DNA of 64,000 nucleotides from NCBI GenBank assembly GCA_022702705.1, contig CM040421.1, positions 75,696,121-75,760,120 on the forward strand, written 5' to 3'. Made by a program: the position numbers and the translations under genes. The notes beneath the pieces are model-generated. The model made no database searches. It had not been told where the DNA came from and was given only the letters and a program-made list of their open reading frames with translations. The DNA is from Papilionanthe hookeriana x Papilionanthe teres. Lineage: Eukaryota > Streptophyta > Magnoliopsida > Asparagales > Orchidaceae. Position 1 is the first letter of the stretch, and each line of letters opens with the position of its first letter. Shown here one piece after another: positions 47,345 to 58,648 of this stretch.

Positions 47345-47867
47345 GGTTTAGAGAGAAATCTATAAAGGAAGCAGTGCAACATTGCAGGGAGGATTTGGAT
47401 TCATTGTTGGATGAACTTTACAACTCTTTTAAGAGGGGAAAAGCTAAGAATCACATTTCCATTTGTCTTGGACTTGTTGTAAACACATATTTAGTGTATT
47501 TTCTTTATCAAAATGATGTTTATTACCATTGTAATCTTCATTCTTTGTGAGTAGATTTCCTTTACTTTTCTCTTCTGATGAATAGTAGGAGTTGTAGGAT
47601 GTGTTGAATGCTTTCTGAATTGGGATTCAATACCAATGTGATGAGTATTCTTTTATGCTTCATTTACTTCTTTTACTGACCATATGAATTGCTAAAATTT
47701 ATTGTGATCCATTAAGATTTGGAAGAGCTGTGGAAGAACAACTAGAGTAATCACATTGTTCGTTAGGCTATGGTGAAGTAATTTGGAGGCAATGCAAATA
47801 GATAAGGAAATAGGCTTTGATTGGTTCAATCTAAAGTTTAAGGAATTAAACTAGGTTAACCAAACTT
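47345..47867. other. Unassigned sequence between element C and element F
   Basis: This stretch is between the outer end of the C 5' LTR and the start of LTR F. A reading frame ending at 47550 (with EDLDSLLDELYNSFKRGKAK) is open on the plus strand but begins inside the LTR and has no recognised product. It may be part of a still older element or host DNA; I could not assign it. Confidence 0.4.
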
Positions 47868-48435
47868 CTTTGACCTCACTATTGTTGGAGTCTAGTATTT
47901 CCCTAGATTTGCCTAGGGTCTAGCCATAAGAGTCCCTTGGTGACTATCTTAGAAGATTAGTGATGGGGCCCTTACCCCATAGAAATTCAAAACACATCTT
48001 TGCTTCACTTTTACTTTTCAAATGCTAAAGTCTAACCTCTAAGTACTTAGGAGGATGAGGCCAAGCATAAGGTAGCTCAAGAGGAGTCCCTGTAGGATGG
48101 TCATACCTTAGGACTGACCCTGGTTGGTCTGGAGCTAGTACACACACAGACTTGCACACTAACTCTCACTCACTAGCTCAAAACCCTAAACCAAACATAC
48201 CAAATTTCCTTACACTTGATCCCCTACACATTTGGAAACTCATGTGGGTGGTTCATTAAGCCCTTGGCCCTAGGCTAGGGTTTGGGATGGAACCAACACA
48301 TGGAGGATCCAAAGTGGGATTTCTCTTGGTCCATAGCTCAATAGGTTATCATTCTCATTTAACCCCAATTCTACCAAAAATTCCAACCTTTGACCCCTTA
48401 CCCTTAACCTTCCCCCAAATTACTGAATTGCCCCT
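47868..48435 (+). mobile_element. Element F, left part: Ogre-type LTR interrupted by element B
   Basis: From TTGACCTCACTATTGTTGG onward, the order follows the start of the D LTR and of E: GCCTAGGGTCTAGCC, GACTATCTTAGAAGATTAG, a stretch of ACACAC words, GGAAACTCATGTGGGTGG. The exact first base is uncertain because the expected TGT is not intact. It continues at 61912 after the B insertion. Confidence 0.8.
48431..48435. repeat. Target site duplication of element B, left copy (CCCCT)
   Basis: CCCCT directly precedes the TGATC start of the B 5' LTR and is repeated at 61907-61911. Confidence 0.93.
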
Positions 48436-48995
48436 TGATCTACTTAAAAAATACCCATTTTTATGCCTTATTTATGATTCAATTCTAAAGGATATTATGC
48501 TTTAATGAAAGATATTTTCATGTTTTTGGATGTAGATGATTAAAAAAGAGTCCAAGAAAGAAAAAGAAGGAAAAAAAGGAGAAAAAAGGAGCAAAAATGG
48601 AGCTTATGGAGCAAAATATTGAAATTATTGGTCTGGCACCTAGGCGCCAGAATCCGGCGCCAAAGCGTCAGCTCGATACAGACGTTGCTAAGATTTTTAA
48701 TGATTTTGGGGAGTTATTTTAACGGAGTTAAGCGGTTATTGGAGCTTCTAGAAGACTGGAAGTTACTCCTAATATATAGGACATGTGATACAATGCATTT
48801 GGACACAAGGAAACGGTTTTAATCACGAAGAGGTGTGATCCAAAGTGAAGAGGTGTGAAGAACTGGTCATGGAGTCCGACGCCTAGGCGCCAGATCCCGG
48901 CGCCTAGGCACGATAATTACCTTCAAGAAGATGCATTGATTTTGGATGAATTTTGAAGAGGTGCCTTAAGCAACCCCTGGTCAAATTCAGAGCTC

Positions 48996-49003
48996 TATAA
49001 ATA
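48996..49003 (+). promoter_or_regulatory. TATA box of element B 5' LTR
   Basis: TATAAATA, followed by GGAGC, is about 560 bp into the LTR. The 3' LTR has the same site at 60546-60553. It fits the plant TATA consensus and marks the probable start of transcription some 30 bp downstream. Confidence 0.7.
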
Positions 49004-50070
49004 GGAGCCCATTCTATAGAGAAAATCACACCCCATAGTCCCCAGACACCTTCTCTCCCCCCTCTAGTTTTACTTAGTCTCTTCCACACTTAGGTTGCCA
49101 CTTTACTTTGTCTCTAGTTAGTTTATTTTGAGTATTTATTGTGTGGTGTTGCTGTTGGAGTCTTTCATCATTACTTTGGAGTCAGTAGAAGTCAGCGGAT
49201 CACTTGAAGGAACACTTCAGATAAGTATTTGTACCTTGGTTCAAAGTTTTATAAATATGTTTTTTTGTGTGATTTCAATGTGTTCTGAGTAATTAGTTAT
49301 CTTTCTCCTTTCAACTATGAAAAGATAATAAATTAATTAAATTTTGTAGGGGAATTAAATTTAAAATATTTAAAACATTTTGATGATATTAATACCTGAT
49401 CTTAGTTTACTTTTTAAATTGATCATTTAAATTGTTAAAACCTGTTGAAGAATTTTGAGACCTATCCGGAGATAAATTCTTAACTAGTATTTTTCACATG
49501 AATCCTTGTGTAGTTGAAGGCTTTATGCGGGTTATTCAAGGTGAAGTGTAAATAAATAGGAAGATATTATTTATTGGGCGTAAAATTAATTAGTTTTTAG
49601 AGTGACAGACTAAATTCTAATAATTTGGTTTATAGAAAGGGAACGGGTCACTGGTAGGGCCGACCAAAGCCACCCTTGGACATCTAGTAGTGTGAGCCTA
49701 GATTAACCCATTCTACTAATAAAACATCCTGAATCGATCTATAGATTAGTCAATGTTCTTTGCACCTCGACCAAAGTGTAAAGAATAGGAATGCTTCTAT
49801 TTGACACAATATCATAATCTAAATTTCCCATAAAAGATAATTATTCTTAAAATCATGGATTAGTTGAAAAGGAGAAAGTCGTTTTTATACCTGCATTGAA
49901 TTTTAAATTCTGCTTACTTTACTTTACTACTGCTTACTGTTTACTTACTTATAGTAAAAATTGTTAGTAAATTAAATTTTAAATAAATATATATATATAT
50001 ATATACACTATATATAAATTACTTTTATTTTAATAAATTCCTAAATATTTTTTTACTTTTTATAAAAACA

Positions 50071-50151
50071 CTATCCCTGTGGGATCGATAACTAGGACTC
50101 CACTAGAGACCTGTGTTACTTAAACGATACGTATACTTGCGTTTAAAATTT
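50071..50151 (+). promoter_or_regulatory. Conserved LTR block (candidate R/U5 region) of element B
   Basis: It contains CTATCCCTGTGGGATCGATA, GGACTCCACTAGAGACC and CGATACGTATACTTGCG. It is shared with the LTRs of A and C in opposite orientation, while surrounding LTR sequence has diverged. Confidence 0.55.
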
Positions 50152-50317
50152 TGACATTTATAATAATTATTATAAAATCTAAATACAAATTCATAAGTAA
50201 AAGTAAACATCGCACATCAAGTTTTTGAAGCCATTTGCTAGGAATTAAACATTATAAAAAGTGATATCAAATTTTTGTATTTAAAAGCATATGTAAAGTC
50301 ACATCGCATCAAGTTTT

Positions 50318-50335
50318 TGGCACCGTTGCTGGGGA
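50318..50335 (+). promoter_or_regulatory. Primer binding site of element B (tRNA-Asp type)
   Basis: TGGCACCGTTGCTGGGGA differs from the tRNA-Asp complement at two positions, a G-to-A and a C-to-T, both compatible with decay of methylated cytosines. It begins six bases after the 5' LTR. Confidence 0.88.
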
Positions 50336-50430
50336 TATGATAGAATAATAAAAAAAAAATTAATATATATATATATATAATAATTAAATAAATAAAAAAA
50401 ACAGAACGTAGCAAAATTATTTTAAATTTT

Positions 50431-51600
50431 ATGCGTAGTTCTGGATCTAAAGGATTACTACCTTTTGACTCTGAATTAGAAAGAAAAATTAAAAGAATTA
50501 AAAAAGGAAACAAATTTCAAAACATCAAGAAATGGCTAACTTACAAAATAATAATCAAAATCCAATTGAAATTAATGAACAAAACATTTTTAAACCATTA
50601 AGGGAATATGCAAACCCTACAGCTAATGAACTTCACGTTAGTACTCAAATGCCAGCTGTTGATGCTAATTCTTTTGAGCTTAAACCTTCTATTATTCAAA
50701 TAGTTCAAAATAATCAATTTGGAGGAATACCTAATGTGGATCTAAATTTATATCTTGCTAGTTTTTTAGAACTTTGTGCTACCTTTAAATATAATAATGT
50801 TTCTGATGATGCTATTAGGCTTGGACTCTTTTCTTTTTCCTTAAAAGATAAAGTAAAGATGTGGCTTAATTCATTAGCAACTTGTTCTATTAAAACATGG
50901 GCAGATATGACACAAAAATTCCTTGCTAAATATTTTCCTCCTTCTAAACCTACTAAATTGAGAAATGATATTACTTCATTTACGCAGTTTGATTGAGAAA
51001 CAATTTATGAAGCCTGGGAAAGATTTATAGAATTATTAAGAAAATGTCCTCATCATGCTTTACTAAATTGGTTAATTATTCAAACATTTTATAATAGATT
51101 TATTGGATCACTTAGATCTATTATTGATGTTGTTGTTGGTGGTTCTTTAATGGCTAAGACATTTGAAGAAGCCTACACCGTAATTGAAGAAATGGCTAAT
51201 AATAATTTTCAATAGCCTTTTGAAAGGGCTAATCCTAAAAGAATGGCCAGTATTCAAGATAATGAAGCATTTTCTATTTTAGCTTCACAAGTGGTTGCGA
51301 TATCTAAGAAATTAGATAATTTTGCTATTAATATATCGAATGTAAGTAATGATAATTCTGCAAATTCTGATGATTCTCAAACAATGGAACCTTTGCAAGC
51401 AATTGCTAGTAAAACTAATAACCCTTATTCTAATTCTTATAATCCTGGTTCAAAAATCAATCTAATTTTAATTGGAGTAATGGACATCAATAATAGAATA
51501 ATAATCAAGTTAATCCAAATTGGAATAATCAAGAAAATTCAAACTATAGACCAACTTATCCTCCTGGTTATAACAATCAACAGAAAAAGTTGTCTGTAGA
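50431..51600 (+). pseudogene. gag of element B, disrupted
   Basis: The start is probably the ATG at 50431 (MRSSGSKGLLPFDSELE); a frame change leads into the open part 50532-50996. That part has PLREYANPTANELHV, QIVQNNQFGGIPNVD, LASFLELCATFKYN and MWLNSLATCSIKTWADM. A TGA at 50994 interrupts the FTQFD-E motif. The frame then continues with WERFIELLRKCPHHALLNWL, another stop near 51214 and a third piece (51243-51599) with the NPYSNSYNPGSK motif. Gag would form the particle; this copy cannot. Confidence 0.87.
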
Positions 51601-52590
51601 AGAATTGATCTTGCGACTAAGCAATCAGCTACAAAGTCAAAACACTGTTATTCGTAATATTGAGAATCAGATGGTTCAAATCGCTAATTTCATTAATTAC
51701 AGACCTCAAGGAATACTGCCTAGCAATGTCGAAATTAATTCTAAAGAATATGGAAAAAAACATGAACAAGCAAAAGCTGTACAACTCAGAAGTGGAAAGG
51801 AATTAAAAGAGAAAACACAGAATGAGATTGAAAAAGAGAAAGAAGTTGAAGAGATTGAAAAAACTAAAAATTCTCTAAATAAAGATCAGACTGTAGTACC
51901 TATTGAAGTGGAAGTTGAAAGAACACCACCACCTTTTCCTCAAAGATTAAAACAACAGAAGCTTGACCATCAATTTTCCAAGTTCTTAGAAATTTTTAAG
52001 AAACTTACCATCAACATTCCTTTGGCTGAAGCTTTGGAGCAAATGCCAAGCTATGCAAAATTTATGAAGGATATTTTAAGAAAGAAGAGAAAATTTGAAG
52101 CTTATGAAACTGTTGCATTAAGTGAAGAATCTAGTGCAATAATTCAAAAGAAATTACCTCAGAAACTTAAAGATCCTGAAAGTTTCACTACACCATGTGC
52201 TATTGGAGAAAAATTTTCTGGAAAAGCCTTATGTGATTTAGGAGCTAGTATTAATCTCATGCCATTTTCAATCTTTCGAAGGTTAGATTTAGGAGAGATT
52301 TCTCCTACCACTGTAACTCTTCAGTTAGCTGATCAATCGATCACTTATCCTAAAGGAGTTATAGAGGATGTTCTTGTTAAGGTAGATAAATTTATCTTCC
52401 CTGTGGATTTCAATATTCTAGATATGGAAGAAGATAAATAAATACCTATTATTTTAGGGAGACCTTTTCTAGCTACCGGATGAGCTATGATTGATGTGCA
52501 AAAAGGAGAATTAACCATGAGAGTTAATGATCAAGAGATAACATTTAATGTTCTGAAATCAATGAGGTATCCTGATAAAGAAAATGCTAT
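51590..52590 (+). pseudogene. Gag C-terminus and aspartic protease of element B
   Basis: A 283-residue open frame (51590-52441) begins MSVEELILRLSNQLQSQN. It has a charged linker, ERTPPPFPQRLKQQKLD, AEALEQMPSYAKFMKD and the protease block CDLGASINLMPFSIF (near 52230). LQLADQSITYPKGV and KVDKFIFPVDF follow. A TAA at 52439 ends it, but homology goes on with PIILGRPFLATG, a TGA, and AMIDVQKGELTMRVNDQE to about 52550. Confidence 0.87.
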
Positions 52591-52593
52591 CGG

Positions 52594-53730
52594 ATGGATA
52601 TTTTTTATTATATAATTGAAAAGCATTATCAAGAAAAATGTAAGGTCATTTCTGATGATAAAGATAAAGAATCTATGTTATATAATGAGTCATTAAATGA
52701 GGAAATTAAAAATTTAAATGAAGAAAATTTATCTGAAGAAACTCATTATATTCATGAAAATTGGGAAATTTTAGACACAACTAAAAATGATATATTTTTA
52801 CCCTCAATTGAAAAAGCCCCTAAACTGGAATTAAAAATGTTACCTGCACATTTAAAGTATGCATTTCTTGGAAATTCATTAACTTTACCTGTAATTAAAT
52901 CTTCAGAATTAAGCAAAGATCAAGAACAAAAGTTAATAGGAGTTCTGAAGAATTATAAGAAAGCTTTTGGTTGGACTATTGCAGATATAAAAGGAATAAG
53001 ACCTTCAATCTGTATGATAGGATTTTAATTGAAGAAAATTTTAAACCCACTATTGAACCTCAAAGAAGATTAAACCCAATTATGAAAGAGGTTGTTAAGA
53101 AAGAGATTTTGAACTGGTTAGATGCTGGAATTATTTATCCAATTTCAGATAGCCAATGGGTGAGTCATATTCCTTGTGTTCCGAAGAAAGGAGGAGTAAC
53201 TATCATTGTTAATGAAAAAAATGAATTAATCCCAATAAGATAAGTTACTGGATGGCGTATTTGCATTGACTATCGAAAATGAAACAACGCCACTAGAAAG
53301 GATCATTTTCCTTTACCTTTCTTGGATCAAATGTTGGATAAACTAGCTGGACACTCATATTTCTAATTTCTGGATGGATATTCTGGTTATCATCAATTAC
53401 CCGTTGCTTCTGAGGATCAAGAGAAGATAACATTTACAAGTCCTTATGAAACATTTGCCTTTAGAAGAATGTCTTTCGGTTTATGCAATGCACCTGCAAC
53501 TTTTCAAAGATGTATGATGTCAATATTCTGTGATTTGATAAATGAATTGAAGTATTTATTGACAATTTTTCAATTTTTGGAACTTCTTTTGAATCTTGCC
53601 TAGAAAATATAACGAAAGTTTTGAAGAGATGTGAAGAAAAAAATTTAGTTCTAAACTGGGAAAAATGTCAATTTATGGTCACAGAAGGAATTATACTTGG
53701 ACATAAAGTTTCATAAAAAGGATTGGAAGT
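52594..53730 (+). pseudogene. Reverse transcriptase of element B, disrupted
   Basis: The N-terminal part (52594-53028) includes LKMLPAHLKYAFLG and KKAFGWTIADIKGI. It shifts at about 53000 into RRLNPIMKEVVKKEILNWLD and CVPKKGG (to 53243). Further blocks, separated by stops, are RICIDYRK, DHFPLPFLDQMLD, PFGLCNAPATFQ (as SFGLCNAPATFQ) and the catalytic motif near 53550. That motif reads FIDNFSIFG, so the second Asp of the usual FMDD is Asn. The enzyme would be inactive even without the stops. Confidence 0.88.
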
Positions 53731-54500
53731 TGATCAGGCAAAAGTGAAAATTATTGTTGAACTTCAACCACCTAATACCATTACTGATGTGAGAAGTTTT
53801 CTGGGCCATGCTGGATTTTATAAGAGATATATAAAAGATTTTTCTAAAATTGCTAAACCTCTTTGCCATTTATTGGAAAAAGAAGCTAAATTATAATTTA
53901 ATGAAGATTGTCTGAATGCGTACAATATTTTAAAAGAAAAATTAATTACTGCACCTGTCATTGTTGCACCTGATTGGAATAAACCTTTTGAATTAATGTG
54001 TGATGTAAGTGATTATGCAATCGGAGCTGTATTAGGACAAAAATATGATAAAATTTTCAAAGTTATATACTATGCTAGCAAAACTCTTAATGAAACTCAA
54101 ATAAATTACACTACTACTGAAAAAGAGCTATTAGCAATAGTATATGCCTTTGATAAATTTAGATCATATCTTCTTGGAACAAAATGTATCGTACATACTG
54201 ATCATTCTGCTATTAAGTATTTAATGTCTAAAAAAGATGCTAAACCTAGATTGATCAGATGGGTTTTTACTTTTACAAGAATTTGATTTTGAAATTGTGA
54301 GCAAAAAAGGATCTGACAACCAAATTGCTGATCATTTATCAAGAATAAAAAATAATAATGAGAAGATTTATGAAGAAAATATAAATGAGAAATTCCCGGA
54401 TGAACAATTATATATTATTCAAGGATTACAAATGCCTTGGTATGCATATATAATTAACTATTTGGTTAGCAATATTTTACCATAAGGGTTGAATAGCAAA
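53731..54500 (+). pseudogene. RT connection and RNase H of element B
   Basis: After FLGHAGFYKRYIKDFSKIAK (about 53800-53860) and a stop near 53895, an open frame (53996-54286) has MCDVSDYAIGAVLGQ, TTEKELLAIVYAFDKFR and HTDHSAIKYLM. The three RNase H acidic residues are kept, unlike in element A. A frame change near 54280 leads to SKKGSDNQIADHLSRI (54297 on), the usual linker to integrase. Confidence 0.88.
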
Positions 54501-55723
54501 TACATTAAGAAATTCAAGAATAATTGTAAATCATATATTTGGGAAGATCCTTATTTATTTAAAATATGAAAAGATTATGTGATTCGAAGATGTGTACCTC
54601 ATGAAGAAACTTTTGCAATTATTAAAAAATGTCACGATTCTGAATTTGGAGGACACTTTGGAGTAGATAAACTGCATTTAAATTTTTAATTTCTAGATTT
54701 TATTGGCCTACTTTATTTAAAGATGTTGGACATTATGTGAATACTTGTGATCGATGTCAAAAAATGGGAAATATAACCAGAAAAGATGAAATGCCTCTAA
54801 ACTTTATATTAGAAATCAAAATTTTCGATGTATGGGGTTTAGACTTTATGGGACATTTCGTACCATCATCTAGAAAAAAATATATTTTATTAGTAGTTGA
54901 TTATGTTTCAAAGTGGATCGAAGCTGTAGCTTTACCTAACTGTGATTCCAAAAGTGTTTCGAAATTTTTAAAGAAAATGATTTTTACAAGATTTGGAATG
55001 CCTAGGATAATTATCACAGATGGGGGAAGTCATTTCAGAAATATAAGAATTCAATCATTGCTGGAAAAATTCTGAATTAAACATAAAGTTGCAACTGCTT
55101 ATCATCCTCAAACAAGTGGAATGGTTGAAGTATCAAACAGAGAAATTAAAAGAATATTAGAAATGTCTATTAATCCTAAAAGAACTGACTGGGTTTATAG
55201 ACTTGATTCTGCATTATGGGCTTATAGAACAGCTTATAAGACACCTATCGGAATGTCAACATATCGGTTAATTTATTGTAAACATTGTCACTTACCTGTT
55301 GAACTTGAACATAAAGCTTAATGGGCGATAAAGGAGTTCAATTATAATTTGAATACCGCAGAAGAAAAATGATTATTACAACTGAATGAAATGGAAGAGA
55401 TAAGAAATGAGTCTTATGAAAATGCAAGAATTTATATGGAAAGAATGATGTAATTGCATGACAAAATAATTTCAAGGAAAATATTCGAGCCTGGACAATA
55501 AGAATTATTATTTAATGCTCGTTTAAAACTTTTTCTTGGAAAATTAAAATCTAAATGGATGGGACCATTTAAAATTGACAAAGTATACCCTTATGGAGCT
55601 GTGGATATTAAAGATCCCAACACTAGAAAAGTATTTTAAGTTAACGGATTAAGACTGAAGCCTTATATAGGAGAAATAAAATTAAACTACAAAGAGGCTT
55701 ACGAGCTGAGTCTGCCCGATTAA
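54501..55723 (+). pseudogene. Integrase of element B, interrupted by stops
   Basis: The zinc-binding part has CHDSEFGGHFGVDK and CDRCQKMGN (54630-54770). The core follows with VWGLDFMGHF (first Asp), IITDGGSHFRN (second Asp) and MVEVSNREIK (Glu), all present. The C-terminal part has WMGPFKI, YGAVDIKD and a terminal ELSLPD just before 55723. Stops lie at 55072, 55319, 55370 and several later sites, and one frame change is near 54690. The catalytic triad is intact but the protein is not. Confidence 0.88.
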
Positions 55724-57490
55724 TTCAATTAATTAGGTCGAGCTGACGACGTTAAACCAAGCCCTTTGTGGGAGGCAACCCATATTTATTAGTGTGACTT
55801 AAATTATTTCTATAAGGTTATGCCTTGGTCTTGACTAAATTTGCATATAACTTATGGAAATAGAAGGTTAACAAGTCAATATTGTTTTAAGCTAAACATT
55901 ATCTTGAAGTATATAGAATTTGGACTTGGACCACTCCATGTCAAATGTCAGTAAAAAGGAGATCAAGTTAACTTTCGTTTATGATTGTTTGTGATTTGAA
56001 TTTTTCGTAATTGTGTTTTTATGTTGATCATACCCATTTTTTAGACCTATTTTTACAACTGAAACTTGCAAAATTTGACGATAGGCGAATCAGAGTCGAT
56101 GGAGGTTCCAGCGCCTAAGCGCCAGAATGGCCTGCGTACCAATGATCTGGCGCCTAGGCGCCAGATTCTGGCGCCTAAGCGCCACGGTTACAAATCGTGT
56201 AAAAAAAAAAATCTTCAATTTTTCACATGAAATGTCTTTATATATTGCCTTATCTTTGTCCCCAATCCCATAAAATCCTTAATTTCGACCAGAGCATTCC
56301 ATTTTGGAGGAGTTAAGAAGGATCTGGAGGCAATGGATAGAGGAAATCATGGAAATGAGGTAAGAGACAAATCTCCTAAAGATCCTCAGCCTTATTTTAA
56401 TGGTTTTATTGCTGTTAGTATGGAGAAATTGTTTAGTTGATTGGAGAAGATTGAAGCGGAACTTCAAAGTATTGGTAATCGTCTCCATGTGAAGTACCAC
56501 CAATACAAACACTTGAAATGGCAAACCAAACTTCAATCTTGTCATATGGCGTCCTATAATGACGCTCAAGTAGAAATATACGTGAAGAACAAGTGGATCG
56601 ATGAAAAGACGGCTTTGGAATATCCAAGGGCATTGGTGTTCTATCCCTTCGGTCCTAGCGAACTTCATTACGAAAGAGATGGTAATTGAAGTTCGGTGTT
56701 AAATAGATTTTATATGTGTTTTAGATGTGATCAAGTCATGTGTTAGTGTGTTTAATATCGAATTTGTGTGTTTGCTTAATTGTTCAATGTGTGTTGTTGG
56801 ATTTGAATATTTGCTTTGAATATGTTGTTGTTTGTGTTATTTATAAAACTATGAAGCTTGATACAGTCTTGTATTGATTGAATTTGGAATAGAAGGTATG
56901 GATTGGAATTGAAGAATTTCGATATATTTTTGAGGATCTAAACTGTCATTTTAAGTTGATTGTGAAAATGTTTGGAGGATATAAATTGGATTAATACTCT
57001 CATAAGAGTAATTAGGAGTCAAATTTGATAAGATTTGGTGGAAAATATAAAATTTAAATTGAATTTTTGGAAAGGCGAGTCTGGCGCCTAGGCGCCAGAA
57101 TTCGGCGCCTAGGCGTCGGTTCAGCCTGAACCTGAAAACTCATCTTCTTATACCCCGCCCCCAACACCATTTTTGACACCTAAGCTTCCTCCTCCACTAT
57201 TTTTCGCAAAAATACTCTCTATAGATCCCATTTAAAGCCGGATTTTCAAGTTTTTGAGCTTGAAATTACCCGATTTCTTCATCTAGAGGTCAGATCTACA
57301 TTCTAAACTCATTATTTTTTATTTTCACCATCGATTTTTCTCTCATTGAGAAAAATAAAAATTTTGAGAAAATTTTTTATTTTAAGGTTAAATCCATAAA
57401 ATTTTTAAGCTCTTTCAAGTTTGACAAGCTTAAATTAATTTATTTTCCTAGATACGTTGAATTTATTTTGTGTTTTTATTTCACGTTTAG
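55724..57490 (+). other. Post-integrase spacer of element B with GGCGCC motif cassettes
   Basis: Positions 55750-55792 hold the conserved GTTAAACCAAGCCC and GGGAGGCAACCCAT block, also found in element A. Two clusters of GGCGCCTAGGCGCC palindromes and variants occur at 56108-56184 and 57082-57118. A short frame at 56441-56689 (MEKIEAELQSIGNRL) is open; its product is not recognised, although it could be a remnant of a small protein. The rest is A+T-rich without genes. Confidence 0.65.
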
Positions 57491-58648
57491 ATGACACCCA
57501 AATCTAAGCGAGGAAAGGAACGAGAAAATTTTGATCGTAGCAAGTTCGTCACTGTTGCTGCACACTTCCGATACAATGATTTTGCTATGACTCTGAAATT
57601 TATCTTGGAGCAAAGTATTTACAATCTTGGAGGAAGAATTGAGGATATAATCGTTGCACTGAACAGGCAACGATTATGCTATTTCACTGTTGTTGTCGTT
57701 ATCCTGGTTGTTAGAGAGTTTTATGCTAATTTTGTGGATGCTGAAGAATACGAGATTTTTGTTCGAAGAGTTAGAGTAAGATTCACTCCTGAACGTATCA
57801 ATTATTTCTATGGCCTGCCGCCAAACATTTAGTGTTATTACTCCGGATTATCTCCATCTGAGGGAGATTTGGATATGATCATTGCCTACCTGACTGATAG
57901 TACTGGAGCCTAGAAGATTTAGAACAGAAAAAGGGTAAATTTTTCATCTTCTAAGCTTAATGATGTTTCAAAGGCATGGCACTACTTTATTTATGCTCGT
58001 CTTCTTCCATCCAATCATCTGAGCGAGGTTACCAAAGATAGAGCTCTCCTCAGCTACTACATTCAAGAGATGAAGTCTATTGATGTAGGGAGCATTATTT
58101 ATGATACTGTAGAGGCTACTGCTCGTTATAGCACTTCTATTGGACTTGGTTTTCCATCTCTGATCTATTCTCTATGTCAAAGTGTTGGAGTAGTTGCTGA
58201 GCTATCTGAGGAAAAGCTCAAGTCGACAAAGCCTATAGGAAGAGAAAGCATCAGTATCTATGATCGACTTCGAGGTAAGCGTTCTACTGCACCTTCTGGT
58301 TCATTACCTACTTTAGGTAGAGCTTCTATTTCTAGACCATCTACTTCTGCTGAGCCACCATCTACTTTTTGGGAGATCATGCATGATCAGTTTATAGAGC
58401 AGCAGAATGAGTTTTTCCTAACTCATTGTAGAGTAGATACGATCAATAAGAAGATCGATCATCTTTCTGAGTATACACAAAGAAAGAGTGAATAAGATGT
58501 TGAGTATTTTAAGTCTTTAGTGAGATTTCTGATGGGTGAACACGATGTTCAGTTCCCTACTTGTCCCAGATATTCAACATATGTTGATCCGAAGGATATG
58601 GAGTTTTCTTTTGGTGATAACGATGATGAAACTACAGATAGCGATTAG
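57491..58648 (+). pseudogene. Post-integrase ORF of element B (plant transposase_32-like), with in-frame stops
   Basis: The frame is constant from the ATG at 57491 to the TAG at 58646 (385 codons), with stops only at 57830, 57911, 57917 and 58493. Motifs are FVTVAAHFRYND, VVREFYANFVDAEEYEIFV, VRFTPERINYFYGLPP, WHYFIYARLLPSNHLSEVTK, YIQEMKSIDVGSIIYDTVEA and an acidic end FGDNDDETTDSD. This matches the plant-specific domain named 'putative plant transposon protein' found after integrase in Athila-like elements. Its role is unknown. The N-terminus is basic (PKSKRGKERE). Long-range retention of one frame suggests it was under selection until recently. Confidence 0.75.

Larger units (their letters stand above)
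48436..50311 (+). repeat. 5' LTR of element B (1876 bp)
   Basis: It runs from TGATCTAC to CATCGCATCA. It includes GGCGCC-type motif cassettes (48640-48672 and 48878-48911), a TATA box (48996-49003), an AT microsatellite (about 49987-50006), the conserved LTR block (50071-50151) and a degenerate copy of the LTR-end/primer-site junction at 50206-50245. Confidence 0.95.

Noticed and set aside
47134..47550. 138-residue frame crossing the outer end of the C 5' LTR
   Set aside because: Half of it is LTR sequence; no recognised domain in the remainder. Kept only as a comment on the unassigned stretch.
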